Shown here: piece by piece, positions 21,024 through 30,910 of the stretch | Layout: every line of letters begins with the position of its first letter | Position numbering within the stretch: position 1 is the first letter of the stretch | Source of the DNA: Dipteronia dyeriana | Lineage: Eukaryota > Streptophyta > Magnoliopsida > Sapindales > Sapindaceae | NCBI GenBank assembly: GCA_032871835.1 | Contig: CM065301.1 | Coordinates: 14,587,291-14,651,290, forward strand | Length of the DNA: 64,000 bases | Direction of reading: 5' to 3' | Made by a program: the position numbers and the translations under genes | The notes under the pieces: model-generated | Seen by the model: the letters and a program-made list of their open reading frames with translations, nothing else | What the model was told of the DNA's origin: nothing | Databases searched by the model: none

Positions 21024-21241
21024 AATGGCTCGAAGAGGTTAACAACAATAATTAACCAACTTGCAAAACAATAGGAAATAAAGGGACATGTTTTCCACTT
21101 ATTGTAATCATGAAAGCATCATTACACGAATATGGTCATGAAACACTTCATAGGCTCCTAATCAAAAATAAAAACCAACTATCAATATTGGCTAAGTCTG
21201 ATAATCTAGCATGTTTGCCAGAACATATTATGCACATATCT
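20844..21241 (-). mobile_element. LTR G, minus orientation
   Basis: It begins TGTTGTGTTCG and ends near CACATATC. It holds the longest TA microsatellite of the set, 60 bases at about 20,960-21,019. A short piece of the next gag end (21,242-21,305) follows and then breaks off into a different plus-strand LTR. About 60 bases of the TCTGATAAACGGGCATG-type region are missing compared with LTRs D-F. Confidence 0.82.
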
Positions 21242-21305
21242 CCCATTCCCCCATAAATCATTCTTGTCCTCAAGGATGAAGTCTGTAGATTGTTGGCATG
21301 GGATT

Positions 21306-22525
21306 GAAGCAAATTGTCTCCTTGTATCTCCTCTATCTCTCATATGTTTCTTCCTATGTATTTCAAGCCTGAAATACTGCCTCTATCCTAAATTCTCCTT
21401 ATGTATTTTTTAGGATCGGAAAAATACATATCAATGGTATCAGAGCCTAGTTTGGTTCTTATGGATGCCAAATTCTGTAATAACATTTACAAGATTCTAG
21501 CTCGACATGAGTCTAGAATCGTTCAAATTAACACAACTCTTCATCGAATTCATAGTGAGCTTTGATTCATGCGAATCCCTCGCAGCCAAAATGCTACCCA
21601 AACAAACAACTCCACCCTTGATCATAAAAGCACCAAACCCTTACCGCTTCAACACCACTATCAAATCAATCAACTTCCTTACTATAATGTACAATTTCCT
21701 TATGCAAAACTAGGCATTCAACTTACTGATGCTATGACAAAAGACATTAGAGACATTCAAGATACTAACTCTAGAGCTGACATCGGAGCCATTCAAGTTA
21801 CTGACTTTAAAATCCAAACTGAAGCTAACCAAGTTCCTGATGTTAAAGCTGACACGGTCAACACTCTTTCCACCAATTCTAAACTGGCTGCAAATCCAAT
21901 AGCTGAAACTGCTAGCTTCTACTAAAAGAAAAAGCTTGTTCCAATTGATTGCATCGCAATACCTATAGGGTCATATGCTCGTGTTGTGGGGCCAGTGGGT
22001 GTGATTATGTTCAACCATTCAGTTGATGTTTTAGAGGTCAAAATTTACCTATCCAGATTTTATCCTTCCAGACAAGGACAATTTAAGGCAGGAGGAATGA
22101 TATGTGCACATTTGCACATGATCTTAGTTTGTGGCAAGAGCAGTCCATAATCACTCATGCAAGTCATGCATGAGGTAGAGTTCGTGGATCAAGTTGTTAT
22201 GAAGACCAATAAGTTAATTGTTTTGAATTGTTGTTTGTTGTTTGCATTAGCTGTCAGTTGTTTCCTTTGTTATTGGCATTATGTTGTTAGTGGTTTAGTG
22301 GTTCTTGGTTCTCAGAAATTGTTGTTGTTCATGGTTAATCGTAAGTCTATAAATGGCTCATTTGAATTCAGTAAAAGGGCATGGAATATTTTAAAAATAC
22401 AGAACCTATCTTCTCCTGAATTCTTCTTCTATTTCTCTTCCTCTGAATTTCTTATGTATTTTAAGCCTGAAATCTCTATCCTAAATTCTCTTTAAGTATT
22501 TTTCAAGATCGAAAAAATACACATT
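21306..22525 (+). mobile_element. Gypsy element in plus orientation with partial 5' LTR, short internal region and 3' LTR
   Basis: 21,306-21,433 is the end of a 5' LTR (…AATACATATCA), followed by a clear primer binding site TGGTATCAGAGC at 21,435-21,446. A gag-like start (MDAKFCNNIYKILARHES) follows, then low-similarity frames (21,569-21,925). A polypurine tract AGGCAGGAGGAA ends at 22,097 and the 3' LTR TGATATGTGCAC… runs to about 22,525, where its final ~120 bases repeat the 5' LTR end. The internal part is only about 660 bp, so this is another pol-less member of the same lineage. Confidence 0.82.
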
Positions 22526-22860
22526 AGGGTGTTTGTATCCCGTTCTTGTTTTTATGAAATTTTCTTCAATAAAAAAAAACAAATATTTCTCTGCATAAAA
22601 TGACCAATGCACCATACACTAGGGAAAATTAACTTATTAAAGTCACCCATTTACCTATAAAGCCAACCTATTAACTAGTTTCTATTTTCTTCCTTCCTCG
22701 TAAATATTCAGAATTTAAACTCTGAACACAAATATAGAAAGAGAAGTGTATATATATCCTACTCAACTGTAGCATGTATGGGATATCTTAATATTGAATC
22801 GGGTTTAATACACATGTAAAGAATTCAAAATCTTTATAATAAACCTATATTTAATATTTA
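22526..22860. other. Short intergenic spacer
   Basis: AT-rich sequence between the gypsy nest and the non-autonomous MULE. No gene or repeat is recognisable. The last nine bases (22,852-22,860) are the left target duplication of the next element. Confidence 0.5.
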
Positions 22861-24710
22861 CGGTAAATCATATTTTAATCCCTGTAGTTTACCTTAATCT
22901 GCGTTTAGTCCACGGTTTTTTTGAATTGTAATTTTTAATCCATACTTATTCTGACAATCTGGATTGTAGTCCCTACCGTCCAATTCCGTTAGGGTTTCAC
23001 TGAATTCAGTTAAGTCAACGAGGGTAAATAGGTAAATTTACGAATCAGTTTCTAGATGCTTTTCTTAATTAAAGGTAAAAATGGTATTTAATAATGTAAA
23101 AATATAATTTTTTTAAAAAATATATTAAAATAATTAATATTACAGATAATTAAAAAAACTATAAAAAAAAAAACAAAAATTAAAAAATTAAAAAATATAG
23201 AAAAAGAATAAAAAACCTAACTCCGTTCTTGATTTTTTTTTCTCTCTCTCCCTCTCATCTTCATCTCCTTCATCGCCTTCATCTCACCATCTCCTTTACC
23301 CATCACAAAAATTAACCTTTCTTTCTCTCTCTCTCGATCTCCCTCTCTATCTTATCTCTCACAATCATATCCAAACCCATCAATCTTATTCTCTATCTCT
23401 CACCACCACCACCGACCACCCAATGTCAACCACTCGAAGCCTAGATAGAAGAAGAAAAGAGAGCGATTGAGAAAGAAGAGATCGACACTCGATCAGGCTT
23501 TCGGTCGTCGTCGCGCTTCAGGTCACCGTCACCGTCACCGTCGTTGCTTCTTCTGGTTTGAGTGTGGATGGGTTCCGATCTGGTTGAGACCACTATCTTC
23601 TCTCTCATCTCAATCTCACTTCGATCTGGGTGGGTTCCAGTTTGGTGGGTGGGTTCCGATCGGGTTTTGTTTAGTTATGGATAGAGATGGAGATGGTGTG
23701 GCCAGAGTTGGAGATGGTTGTTTGTTTGGGGTCGGTGGTTGTTGGGTGGTGAAAAATCCAAGTTTCATTTTTTGGTTATGAAACAAATATGTTTTTTTTT
23801 TGTAGATTGTAAGATTTATCGGTGTTTGTAAGATTTTGTTTTGGGTTCAAGTTCGTGTTTTAACTGATTTTGTTCTGGGTTTGTATGAATGTATGATGGT
23901 GTTTGAGTGATGTTGATGATGAACGAGTGACAGAGAGTGATTTGTTCTGGGTTTGTATGATGAAGAGACGGCGAATAGAAGATAAAGATGAATATTTTTC
24001 TAGTATTGGTAGTGTTCAGAATTTAAATTTCGTTTCTTCGTTTTTGTTTCTGGGTTGTGGTGATGAATAAATGTTGTTGATGATGAGATGAATAGATCTA
24101 CCAACTCTTTTGAACAGATTTACTAACTTTTTTTTGTTTGGAATTATTTTGGTTTTTGTATTTGTAAATTTGTGTTTTGGATTTCAAGTGTTTTGGATTA
24201 GAATATATTAAAGTTTGTAAAGAATTTGGGTTTTGAAGTTGATATATCGTTTTTATTAATGGTATATGCTAGGTGTTGGGATGGATAATTGATGAAGATG
24301 AGTATGCGAAGATTGATTATCTGGGTAAAGATTAAGGGTGGTCTGGAAAGTGGAATCATCATTGTTCATGGTGGTGGTGTGGTGGAGAAGACGGTGAAAG
24401 GGTGGTGGTGGTATGGTGGAGAAGATGATGATCAAATTTTGTTTTTTTTTGTTATTTTTAATTTCTTATTTAAAATTTAAATAAAAAATAACGGTAAAAT
24501 TATAATTTCATATAAAATTATAAGGGTAAAATAGTATTTTCAGTGTGGTCAGCATCCATTAGGGGCATTAAGGTCATTTCACGTGCCTGACATGTCAGAA
24601 AGTATATTTTTGACGGATTCTGTTACGGAGGACTAAAAATTACAATTCAAAAAATTCATGGACTAAACGCAGATTAAGGCAAACTACAGGGACTAAAATA
24701 CGATTTACTT
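22861..24710. mobile_element. Non-autonomous Mutator-like element, 1,850 bp, with perfect 9-bp target duplication
   Basis: Long terminal inverted repeats: the left ~95 bases (GTAAATCATATTTTAATCCC, TGTAGTTTACC, TTAATCTGCGTTTAGTCCA…) pair with the right end. TAATATTTA flanks both sides (22,852-22,860 and 24,711-24,719). A 9-bp duplication with long TIRs is the Mutator signature. The internal part has a CT-rich leader-like stretch (23,230-23,420), a GC-richer block (23,460-23,760) and a long T/G-rich tail. No transposase is present. Confidence 0.88.
23467..23781 (+). other. Open frame in the non-autonomous MULE, unrecognised
   Basis: 104 codons in the GC-richer core, with an HRHRHRR run and Gly/Trp-rich repeats (GGWVPIG, FECGWVPIW). 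No known domain is visible. It could be part of a captured host fragment (Pack-MULE) or chance. No protein function is claimed. Confidence 0.3.
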
Positions 24711-24923
24711 TAATATTTAAAAATACACCGATTTACATTTCATTGTTTCTTGAAAAAAATAAGGTAATATATAATCGATTTTTGAAATGTAAGGTTTTAG
24801 CATATATTTTAACAAATGTTATAAATTACTGAATCACTTTATTTTCCCAATAAATTGGATTTGAGCCCAATTTGACTAGCCCATTTACAATGGGCCAAGT
24901 GTAAATTACTGATCGGCCTAGCA

Positions 24924-24936
24924 TTATATATAGATA
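24924..24936 (+). promoter_or_regulatory. TATA box of the PsaO gene
   Basis: TTATATATAG at about 24,925-24,934 is the only good TATA element upstream of the PsaO start codon and implies a leader of roughly 200 bases. Downstream, in the leader, GGATAACA (GATA-type) at about 24,949 and CGACGTGGCA (G-box-like ACGTGG core) at about 25,008 are motifs often found in light-regulated nuclear photosynthesis genes. Their use here is inference. Confidence 0.5.
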
Positions 24937-25156
24937 GTGGGTGAGTGAGGATAACATAGCTTTGAAAATCAAATCAGGGAGCAACCCTACTCTATCCATA
25001 AAAATCCGACGTGGCAAAACATCATTGAACAACAAGCCATCCATGCAAATCTTTCTCTTCCACAAAATCTACATCTCCCTACAACAAAACTCCAACCCAC
25101 TAATTACTACCGTTTCCAAATCACTCACTAACTCACTCAGCACAGAGTAAAGTGTA

Positions 25157-26965
25157 ATGGCATCAGCTTTCGCTACCTCATCCGCCGTCGTAGGCCTCGG
25201 AACCACTTCACTATCTTCACCAAAGCCAACTCCTCTCTTTTCAAGTAATTCATTCTCTCATGCATTAATCCTAACCTTATAATTGCATTCCTCATTTTTT
25301 GGATTCTTTGTTCATTGATCTGTTACACCTTTCATAGGGGTCTCTAACGTCTTTTTGCTTGCCACACACGTGGGGATGAGTCAATTTTTTTTTTTTTACT
25401 GATAATTAAACTTTTGGATCCAGAGATAACTAATAATTTACAGTCCTTTGAGAAGATGTTTTTGTTTACGTTGGGATGTATGTTTAGGTTTTGTGAAATC
25501 TCCGGTGAGAGCGAGGAACCCTCTGAGGATTGCAGGTGCTGCCGGAGGAAAGTATACATGGTAAGTGAGTACTGTTGTTGGTATATGTATATGGGTTGAT
25601 GATGAGTTAATGATGGCTTGAATATTGGATTATATCATATATGATCGGCAGCTTTGAAAGAGATTGGCTACGTAGAGATCTGAATGTGATAGGATTTGGG
25701 TTGATTGGGTGGCTGGCACCATCAAGCATACCTGCAATCGGTGGCAAGAGCTTGACTGGCCTCTTCTTTGAGAGCATTGGAACTGAGCTCGCTCACTTCC
25801 CCACACCCCCACCTATCGCTTCTCAGTTCTGGTCAGTTTTTTTTTTCATCTTCACGTCTGCTAATTACAGCCAAAAAAATGATTGCTAAAATCTTAATGG
25901 GTCTTTCAAAAATGCAAAAAATTTAAAAAGAAAGGTCCCACCGAGATTTGAACTCGGGTTACTAGATTCAGAGTCTAATGTCCTAACCACTAGACCATGG
26001 GACCATTTGTTTTTCATATCTGGACACGTATTTATATGAATAAATAAAGAAAATAGAAACTGACTAAGACCCAGCTTGGCATTGCTTCCCCAACTGTTTT
26101 TTGGACCAAAAATGATTCTGGACCTAAGACAGGGTGTTTGGTAAAATCGCGGAGAAGTGTTTTTGGTCATTTTTAGCTTCTTCCAACCGAGTTTTTGAGA
26201 AGCTACAAATACATGCTTTTGGATTTTGGTTTCTGCTTTTAGAAAACGCGCTACAATGATATTAAATGAAATTTTACTAAATTTTCAACTTTGTCCTTAC
26301 CTTTAACAAAATTTAACAAAAAAAATTGGACTTATATTTCTATATAAAAAAAATGTAGCCATAACTGTATTTTTTTTGGATAATTAATTCAATAAAGTAG
26401 AATAAAAATAAAATAAAAAATAAAGTAGAATAAAATAAATAAATAAATAAATAAATAAGGCTAATAAATTCAATAAATGACCATAATTATATAACACTTA
26501 ACATTAAACACAAATAAACAAGAAAAATGTAAATTATAGCACATTAGTACCATTTAGATGTCTATGTCCTTTTAGTAATTTTACACACTCACAACACTTT
26601 TTATTTCAGTTTACCAAACACATTGAAATTGTTTTTAGTTCTCAAAGCACTTTTGAAAATCAGTTTACCAAACACTCAGCTGATTCTTCCAAAAGCAATT
26701 CCACCCACAACAATTTTAAAAGCACTTCTCCCCACAACACATCAATGTCAAACTAGACCTAAATGTATCTATATTTAAAATAAATCTAAAATTAAAGTGA
26801 TCCAAAATAATTACAAAAATTGTTGTGGTGAGGTTTTAATATGTAAATAGTATGATGAGATGAAACGGATGCAGGTTGTGGTTGATCACATGGCACCTGG
26901 GGTTGTTCTTGTGCCTCACTTTTGGGCAAATTGGCTTCAAGGGCAGGGCTGAGGACTACTTTTAA
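25157..26965 (+). CDS. PSAO: Photosystem I subunit O, chloroplast precursor (four exons)
   Basis: Exons 25,157-25,244, 25,488-25,560, 25,652-25,831 and 26,875-26,965 join in frame to 143 codons with GT-AG introns. The N-terminal ~50 residues are Ser/Thr/Ala-rich, a chloroplast transit peptide (MASAFATSSAVVGLG…). The mature part begins near TCFERDWLRRDLN and contains the PsaO hallmark GFGLIGWLAPSSIPAIGGKS, FFESIGTELAHFPTPP and, in exon 4, LWLITWHLGLF and FGQIGFKGR. Two membrane helices are visible, about residues 70-85 and 113-132. PsaO is a small thylakoid protein at the PsaA/PsaL/PsaH side of photosystem I involved in LHCII docking and state transitions. Length and ends match the Arabidopsis protein closely. 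The gene appears intact although its third intron carries a tRNA gene and a MITE. Confidence 0.96.
25933..26004 (-). tRNA. tRNA-Gln (anticodon CUG), antisense within PsaO intron 3
   Basis: On the minus strand a 72-base cloverleaf can be folded. The acceptor stem GGTCCCA pairs with TGGGACC and U is the discriminator. The D arm holds the A box TGGTCTAGTGGTTAGGA, the anticodon loop is CTCTGAA with U33 and anticodon CTG, and the T arm holds GTTCAAATC (B box). A TTTTT run a few bases after the 3' end fits a Pol III terminator. Known plant tRNA-Gln genes are near-identical in the D, anticodon and T arms. It has no intron. Confidence 0.93.
26068..26759. mobile_element. MITE in PsaO intron 3, TAA target duplication
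   Basis: The left end GACCCAGCTTGGCATTG and the right end, reverse-complemented, GGTCTAGTTTGACATTG form ~17-bp imperfect TIRs. Similarity continues inward around TTTGGTAAA and GAGAAGTG. Both sides carry TAA (26,065-26,067 and 26,760-26,762), the PIF/Harbinger (Tourist-like) signature, although three bases are weak evidence. 692 bp, AT-rich, no coding potential. It accounts for most of the length of this intron. Confidence 0.7.
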
Positions 26966-28473
26966 ATTCACTCTCCTATTTCATTTATGTATGATATCAG
27001 CTTCCTCTTTTATCTTCCATCGTTGTGTAATATTTGCACCCCATAATTATAAATGACTAAGTTATTCTCAAACAATTCGACAAATACAGAGGTCGCAGGC
27101 ATAACCCGATAGTAATCACACCTCTCCATATTAGTTGAGATCCGAAGTTCTAATCCCCCCTCCCCAAATAAATAAATAAATAAAATCAACAAATGCCTGA
27201 TTTGAAGGCTTAATCATCAGTTTAGAATAATTCCCATTTTTTTCCTCCAAATTTGAATAATGTTGCTCATACTTTGAGAATGATTTCAGCTAGCTCTAAA
27301 ATAGATAGTTCAAAACTATGTCAAAAAAATATATGAAAATTTGTCTTCAAAATAATATACAAAAATTCACATCTGAACATATATACATATAGTTGTAAAA
27401 TCTTAGTAATCATGTTATGTATCAACTGAATCGAAGGAGCCAAACTGGCTGGTATCGTTCCCCCGAACCTCCAGAATTTTTAACTTTTTATAAATGTAAT
27501 TTTTTATTATTATAATAAGAAATAAAACTTTGATACGCTTCATATATATTGACCACTCAATCACTCGAAGTAAAATACTCAACTGGAGCTGCTCAACATA
27601 ACATCATGACACGTTTTTTTGTGTGTGTGTAATGATCAGATTTGAAAATCTCACCATAAAATCATGACACAGCTAAGAAGATTAAGCAGTCAAGAATTTC
27701 CGCAAGTCAAAGATTGACCGATACGTGGTTTTGATAGTAGCAAGTCTAAAATGTTTCAAACTTTCTATACAATTATAATTTAGGTCTCAAAATCTGAGGC
27801 AGAATCTTCATTCTTCAAGGACTCGCAAATGATTGTTATAATAGCATGTTCGAATCATTATCGACTTTTTAAAATAATTTGTTACATGATATTCGAACGG
27901 TTTACTAATAATTTACACATGCATAATGCCATAATTAGTATTAGAAAACTTAATGTTATTGTTTGTATATATATCCTTGTATCTACAAGTTTGAATCATT
28001 AAATTTAACCATTACTTAACATAAAATATTTGAGTCAATTTTACTAGACGCTTATAGGTTTAAATTTGAACACCTTCGGTCCTTCATATTGATTTGAACT
28101 TAAAATATTATTAAGTTGAAATATTTTAATAACTTATTCTTATATGATGGAGTCAATTTGTTACCTAAATAAGATGATGTGAATATATTTCTTCAATTCA
28201 CAGCCCTACCAATCTTAAAATATAGAGCAAATAATCCTTGATAATGGGTAGGAATTAGCTATTTGGAAGAAATAGGTATGCTGTCCCATGTTGCTTAGGC
28301 ACATGCACGACAACAATGAAACATTCTTAATTTTTGCCACTTCCTGCAATCCTACATGTTGAAGATGCATCGATTCGTATTGATCATGATTTAATATTTC
28401 ATGTTCTAAAAAGAATCACATGGATGATTAATTATATGTTCATTGTATATATATACCTTTTTTTTTATTAAGT
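26966..28473. other. Intergenic region with one SINE
   Basis: The first ~100 bases are the PsaO 3' UTR. Apart from the SINE at 27,086-27,185 the stretch is AT-rich and shows no gene. A short GT run lies at about 27,620-27,630. Confidence 0.5.
27086..27185 (+). mobile_element. Short SINE with (AAATA)n tail
   Basis: A ~100-bp element with a tRNA-like B box (AGTTCTAATCCC) and a tail of AAATA repeats is flanked by TCGACAAAT (27,077-27,085) and TCAACAAAT (27,186-27,194), a 9-bp duplication with one mismatch. The A-box region is decayed. It resembles the insertion at 50,556 in tail type. Confidence 0.6.
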
Positions 28474-28990
28474 ACATTCATGTATAGACTTCTTAAAAGA
28501 GAGAATAGGGATAAATAGTATCAAATTCATCGTAAATTTTGAAATTATCACTACATTAATAATTCTTGTTTAAATAGCACCAAAATATATGGTGAGACTA
28601 AAATAGAGGGAAATAGCATCAAATAGGCTTGGTTTTGTGAGACTATGACCAAATTATTAATTCTATGTTTTTTTAATATCAAAATATGTAACGAGACTAA
28701 AATACCCTCTCTTACTTTTTTGCTTTTCATTTTTCTTTTTAATTCTCTCTCTCTTCTATTTTTTTTTATCAAAGAATCAATGAATGTCAGACAGAGAGAA
28801 GAGAGATATACATTCAAATGTACATCAGTGCATCAGTATAGTAATTAGTATATATATTGTTACATGTTATCACATATGTGTTGCAAGTGTTCACGCTTTA
28901 ATGTGCTCGAATGTGATAATTTCAAAAGTCAAGATGGATTTGGTACTATTTATCCCTATTCTCTCTTTTAAGAAGTCTATACATGAATGT
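28474..28990. mobile_element. Fold-back element related to the KI-MULE ends
   Basis: About 80 bases at each end are inverted copies: ACATTCATGTATAGACTTCT, then TTAAAAGAGAGAATAGGG and so on. Just inside lies a block (ATCACTACATTAATAAT… TTTAAATAGCACCAAAA… GAGACTAAAATA) that aligns with the Ulp1-side ends of the complete MULEs (30,740-30,800 and 50,060-50,140 reversed), and a second diverged copy follows at about 28,640-28,700. It encodes nothing recognisable. The target duplication was not identified. Confidence 0.7.
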
Positions 28991-28999
28991 TTGAATTTT

Positions 29000-30400
29000 T
29001 ATTGGTTACCCAATGAGATTCAATCAATACGGAGACTTCCTGGAGACGTGGGATACATTTAGAAGTAGGAGATTATGAGAGGCTTGAAGACTGAAAGAAC
29101 TAAAGAAACGAATTCTGGCAGGTACTGCGGCCTGAACCGCGGCACGGACATGTGCACAAACCGTGGCACAGGGAGCGATCGAACTCCTGTGGATTCTTGC
29201 GGTGTGGACCGCAGCGGAGGCAATTGCACCAACCGCGATATCATGAGCGATGGTTGACAGTGATTCGCGGTGTTGGGTGTGGGTGGCCAACCGCGACCCA
29301 AACCGCGCAATGATGGATTTTACCCAAATCATGAATGTTGTGTAAAATAGGAAATATGTTTTCTTCTTGAAGTTCTTGTGTTAATCGGAAAAGGAAAGAG
29401 TTTGTCTTCAAGAAGAATAGGAAAGTCATGTACTTAAAAGAAAATTGATCTCTTTTAAACAAGAAGACTTGTCATAAATAGAAAATAGTATTTATATGGA
29501 ATAAGTAATTCTTGTACGTTTAGGAGTAGGATTTCCTTTTATCTTTAACTCTCTGTAATTCATATAAATAAACCATAATTGCTAGGCTATTGTGAGTGGT
29601 AGGGCAAATTAGCAAATTAGCAAATCTAGAGAGATCTCAAGAGAGCATTGGGTGTAATTGGGTTTTAGTTATTTTAGAGAGGGAATCCTGAAAGTGTTGT
29701 TGTAACAATTTACTACATAGTGGAACTTTCTCTTGTCGTCCTGACAGCCGTGGTTTTTTCCCGATTTGGGTTTCCATGTAAATTCTTGTGTTGTGTGTGT
29801 TTGGATTTATTCTCTTCTTCTTAATTATTTCTTTTACTATTGTTTGTTCATGTTCTATCTGACAATGCTTCCGTGTAATGACGATTTATCCACCAACAAC
29901 TGGTATCAGAGTGTTGGTTGCTTGATAGTGATCTTAACAAACTGGATATGGCAAAGTGAATGAGTTTCAAGGTTGAAAAGTTCGATGGAAAAAATAACTT
30001 TGGCTTTTGGCAAGTTCAAGTCAAAGATCTACTAATCCAATACAGTTTACACAAGGCATTGAAGGACAAGCCAACCCCTACAAACCCTGAAGGCTCTGGA
30101 GATTCTAGAAAAGAAACGGCTGGTACTGGATTTGGAAAATATGTGATGAGCGATGATGAATGGGAGGATCTAGACGAGAGGGCTGCAAGTGCGATACGAT
30201 TGAGCTTAGCCAAGAATGTTCTTGCAAATATTCAAGAAACATATTCAGCAAAAGAATTGTATCAAGCGAAGACCGTCTGCAACCGATTATACCTGAAGGA
30301 GCAGTTTCACACGCTGCAGATGTCTTAAGGTACAAAGACTTCTGATCATTTGGGAGTGCTTAATGAGATAGTTTTCGAACTAGAGTCTTTGATAAAAAAA
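29000..30400 (+). mobile_element. Truncated Ty1/copia element: 5' LTR, primer binding site and partial gag
   Basis: 29,000-~29,898 has LTR features (TATA-like TCATATAAATAAACC at about 29,557, then a GGGTGTAATTGGGTTTT leader) and ends before TGGTATCAGAG at 29,901-29,911, the initiator-Met tRNA primer site. Gag follows at 29,960. The element breaks off near 30,380-30,400, before zinc knuckle and pol; no 3' LTR is visible. The exact LTR start is unclear. Confidence 0.75.
29960..30328 (+). pseudogene. Copia gag (UBN2-type), 3' truncated
   Basis: 122 codons begin MSFKVEKFDGKNNFGFWQVQVKDLL and continue with an acidic linker and RAASAIRLSLAKNVLANIQE…AKELYQAKTVCNRLYLKEQF, the standard N-terminal gag of plant copia elements. 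A TAA after LQMS interrupts the frame and similarity continues a short way (DHLGVLNEIVFELESL) before the element ends. The CCHC knuckle and protease are absent. Confidence 0.88.
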
Positions 30401-30436
30401 ATGAGAGTATATATATATATAGAGAGAGAGAGAGAA

Positions 30437-30549
30437 GAGAGAGAGACATTCAAATGTACATCAGTGCATCAATAGTAATTAGTATATATATCGTTACATG
30501 TTATCACATATGTGTTGCAAGTGTTCACGCTTTAATGTGCTCGAATGTG
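30437..30549. repeat. 113-bp sequence also present inside the fold-back element at about 28,805-28,917
   Basis: ACATTCAAATGTACATCAGT through GTTACATGTTATCACATATG to GCTCGAATGTGA occurs at both places in the same orientation, with a handful of differences. A short GA repeat precedes it in both. The copy at 28.8 kb lies in the interior of a fold-back element; the copy at 30.4 kb lies beside the end of the copia fragment. Confidence 0.85.
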
Positions 30550-30910
30550 AGCCGATACAATCGTACCAAAAAACAAAATTAACATAATGGATACACTGAT
30601 AAACTAAAGAGATGACTTATATATATGGCAATTATTATTTGACCCCCTAACATTTATATGATCAGCATTTTCCCCTTTTCATTAAAGGGGTCAAAAAATT
30701 ATTGGCACTATTTGAGAGGTATGTTGTGTAAATATCACCACTTTACTAATATATGTTTAAAAGGCACCAAAAGAGCGTTTGAGATAAAAATACCCCGAAA
30801 TATTTTAACAGTGAGGAAGTTGGCGTTTTGAAAGTCAGAGAGAAGCAACAGTCAAACCGACGGGAAACTAATCGACGGTGAAGTGACCGGAAGAGCTGCG
30901 ATTGACAAAG

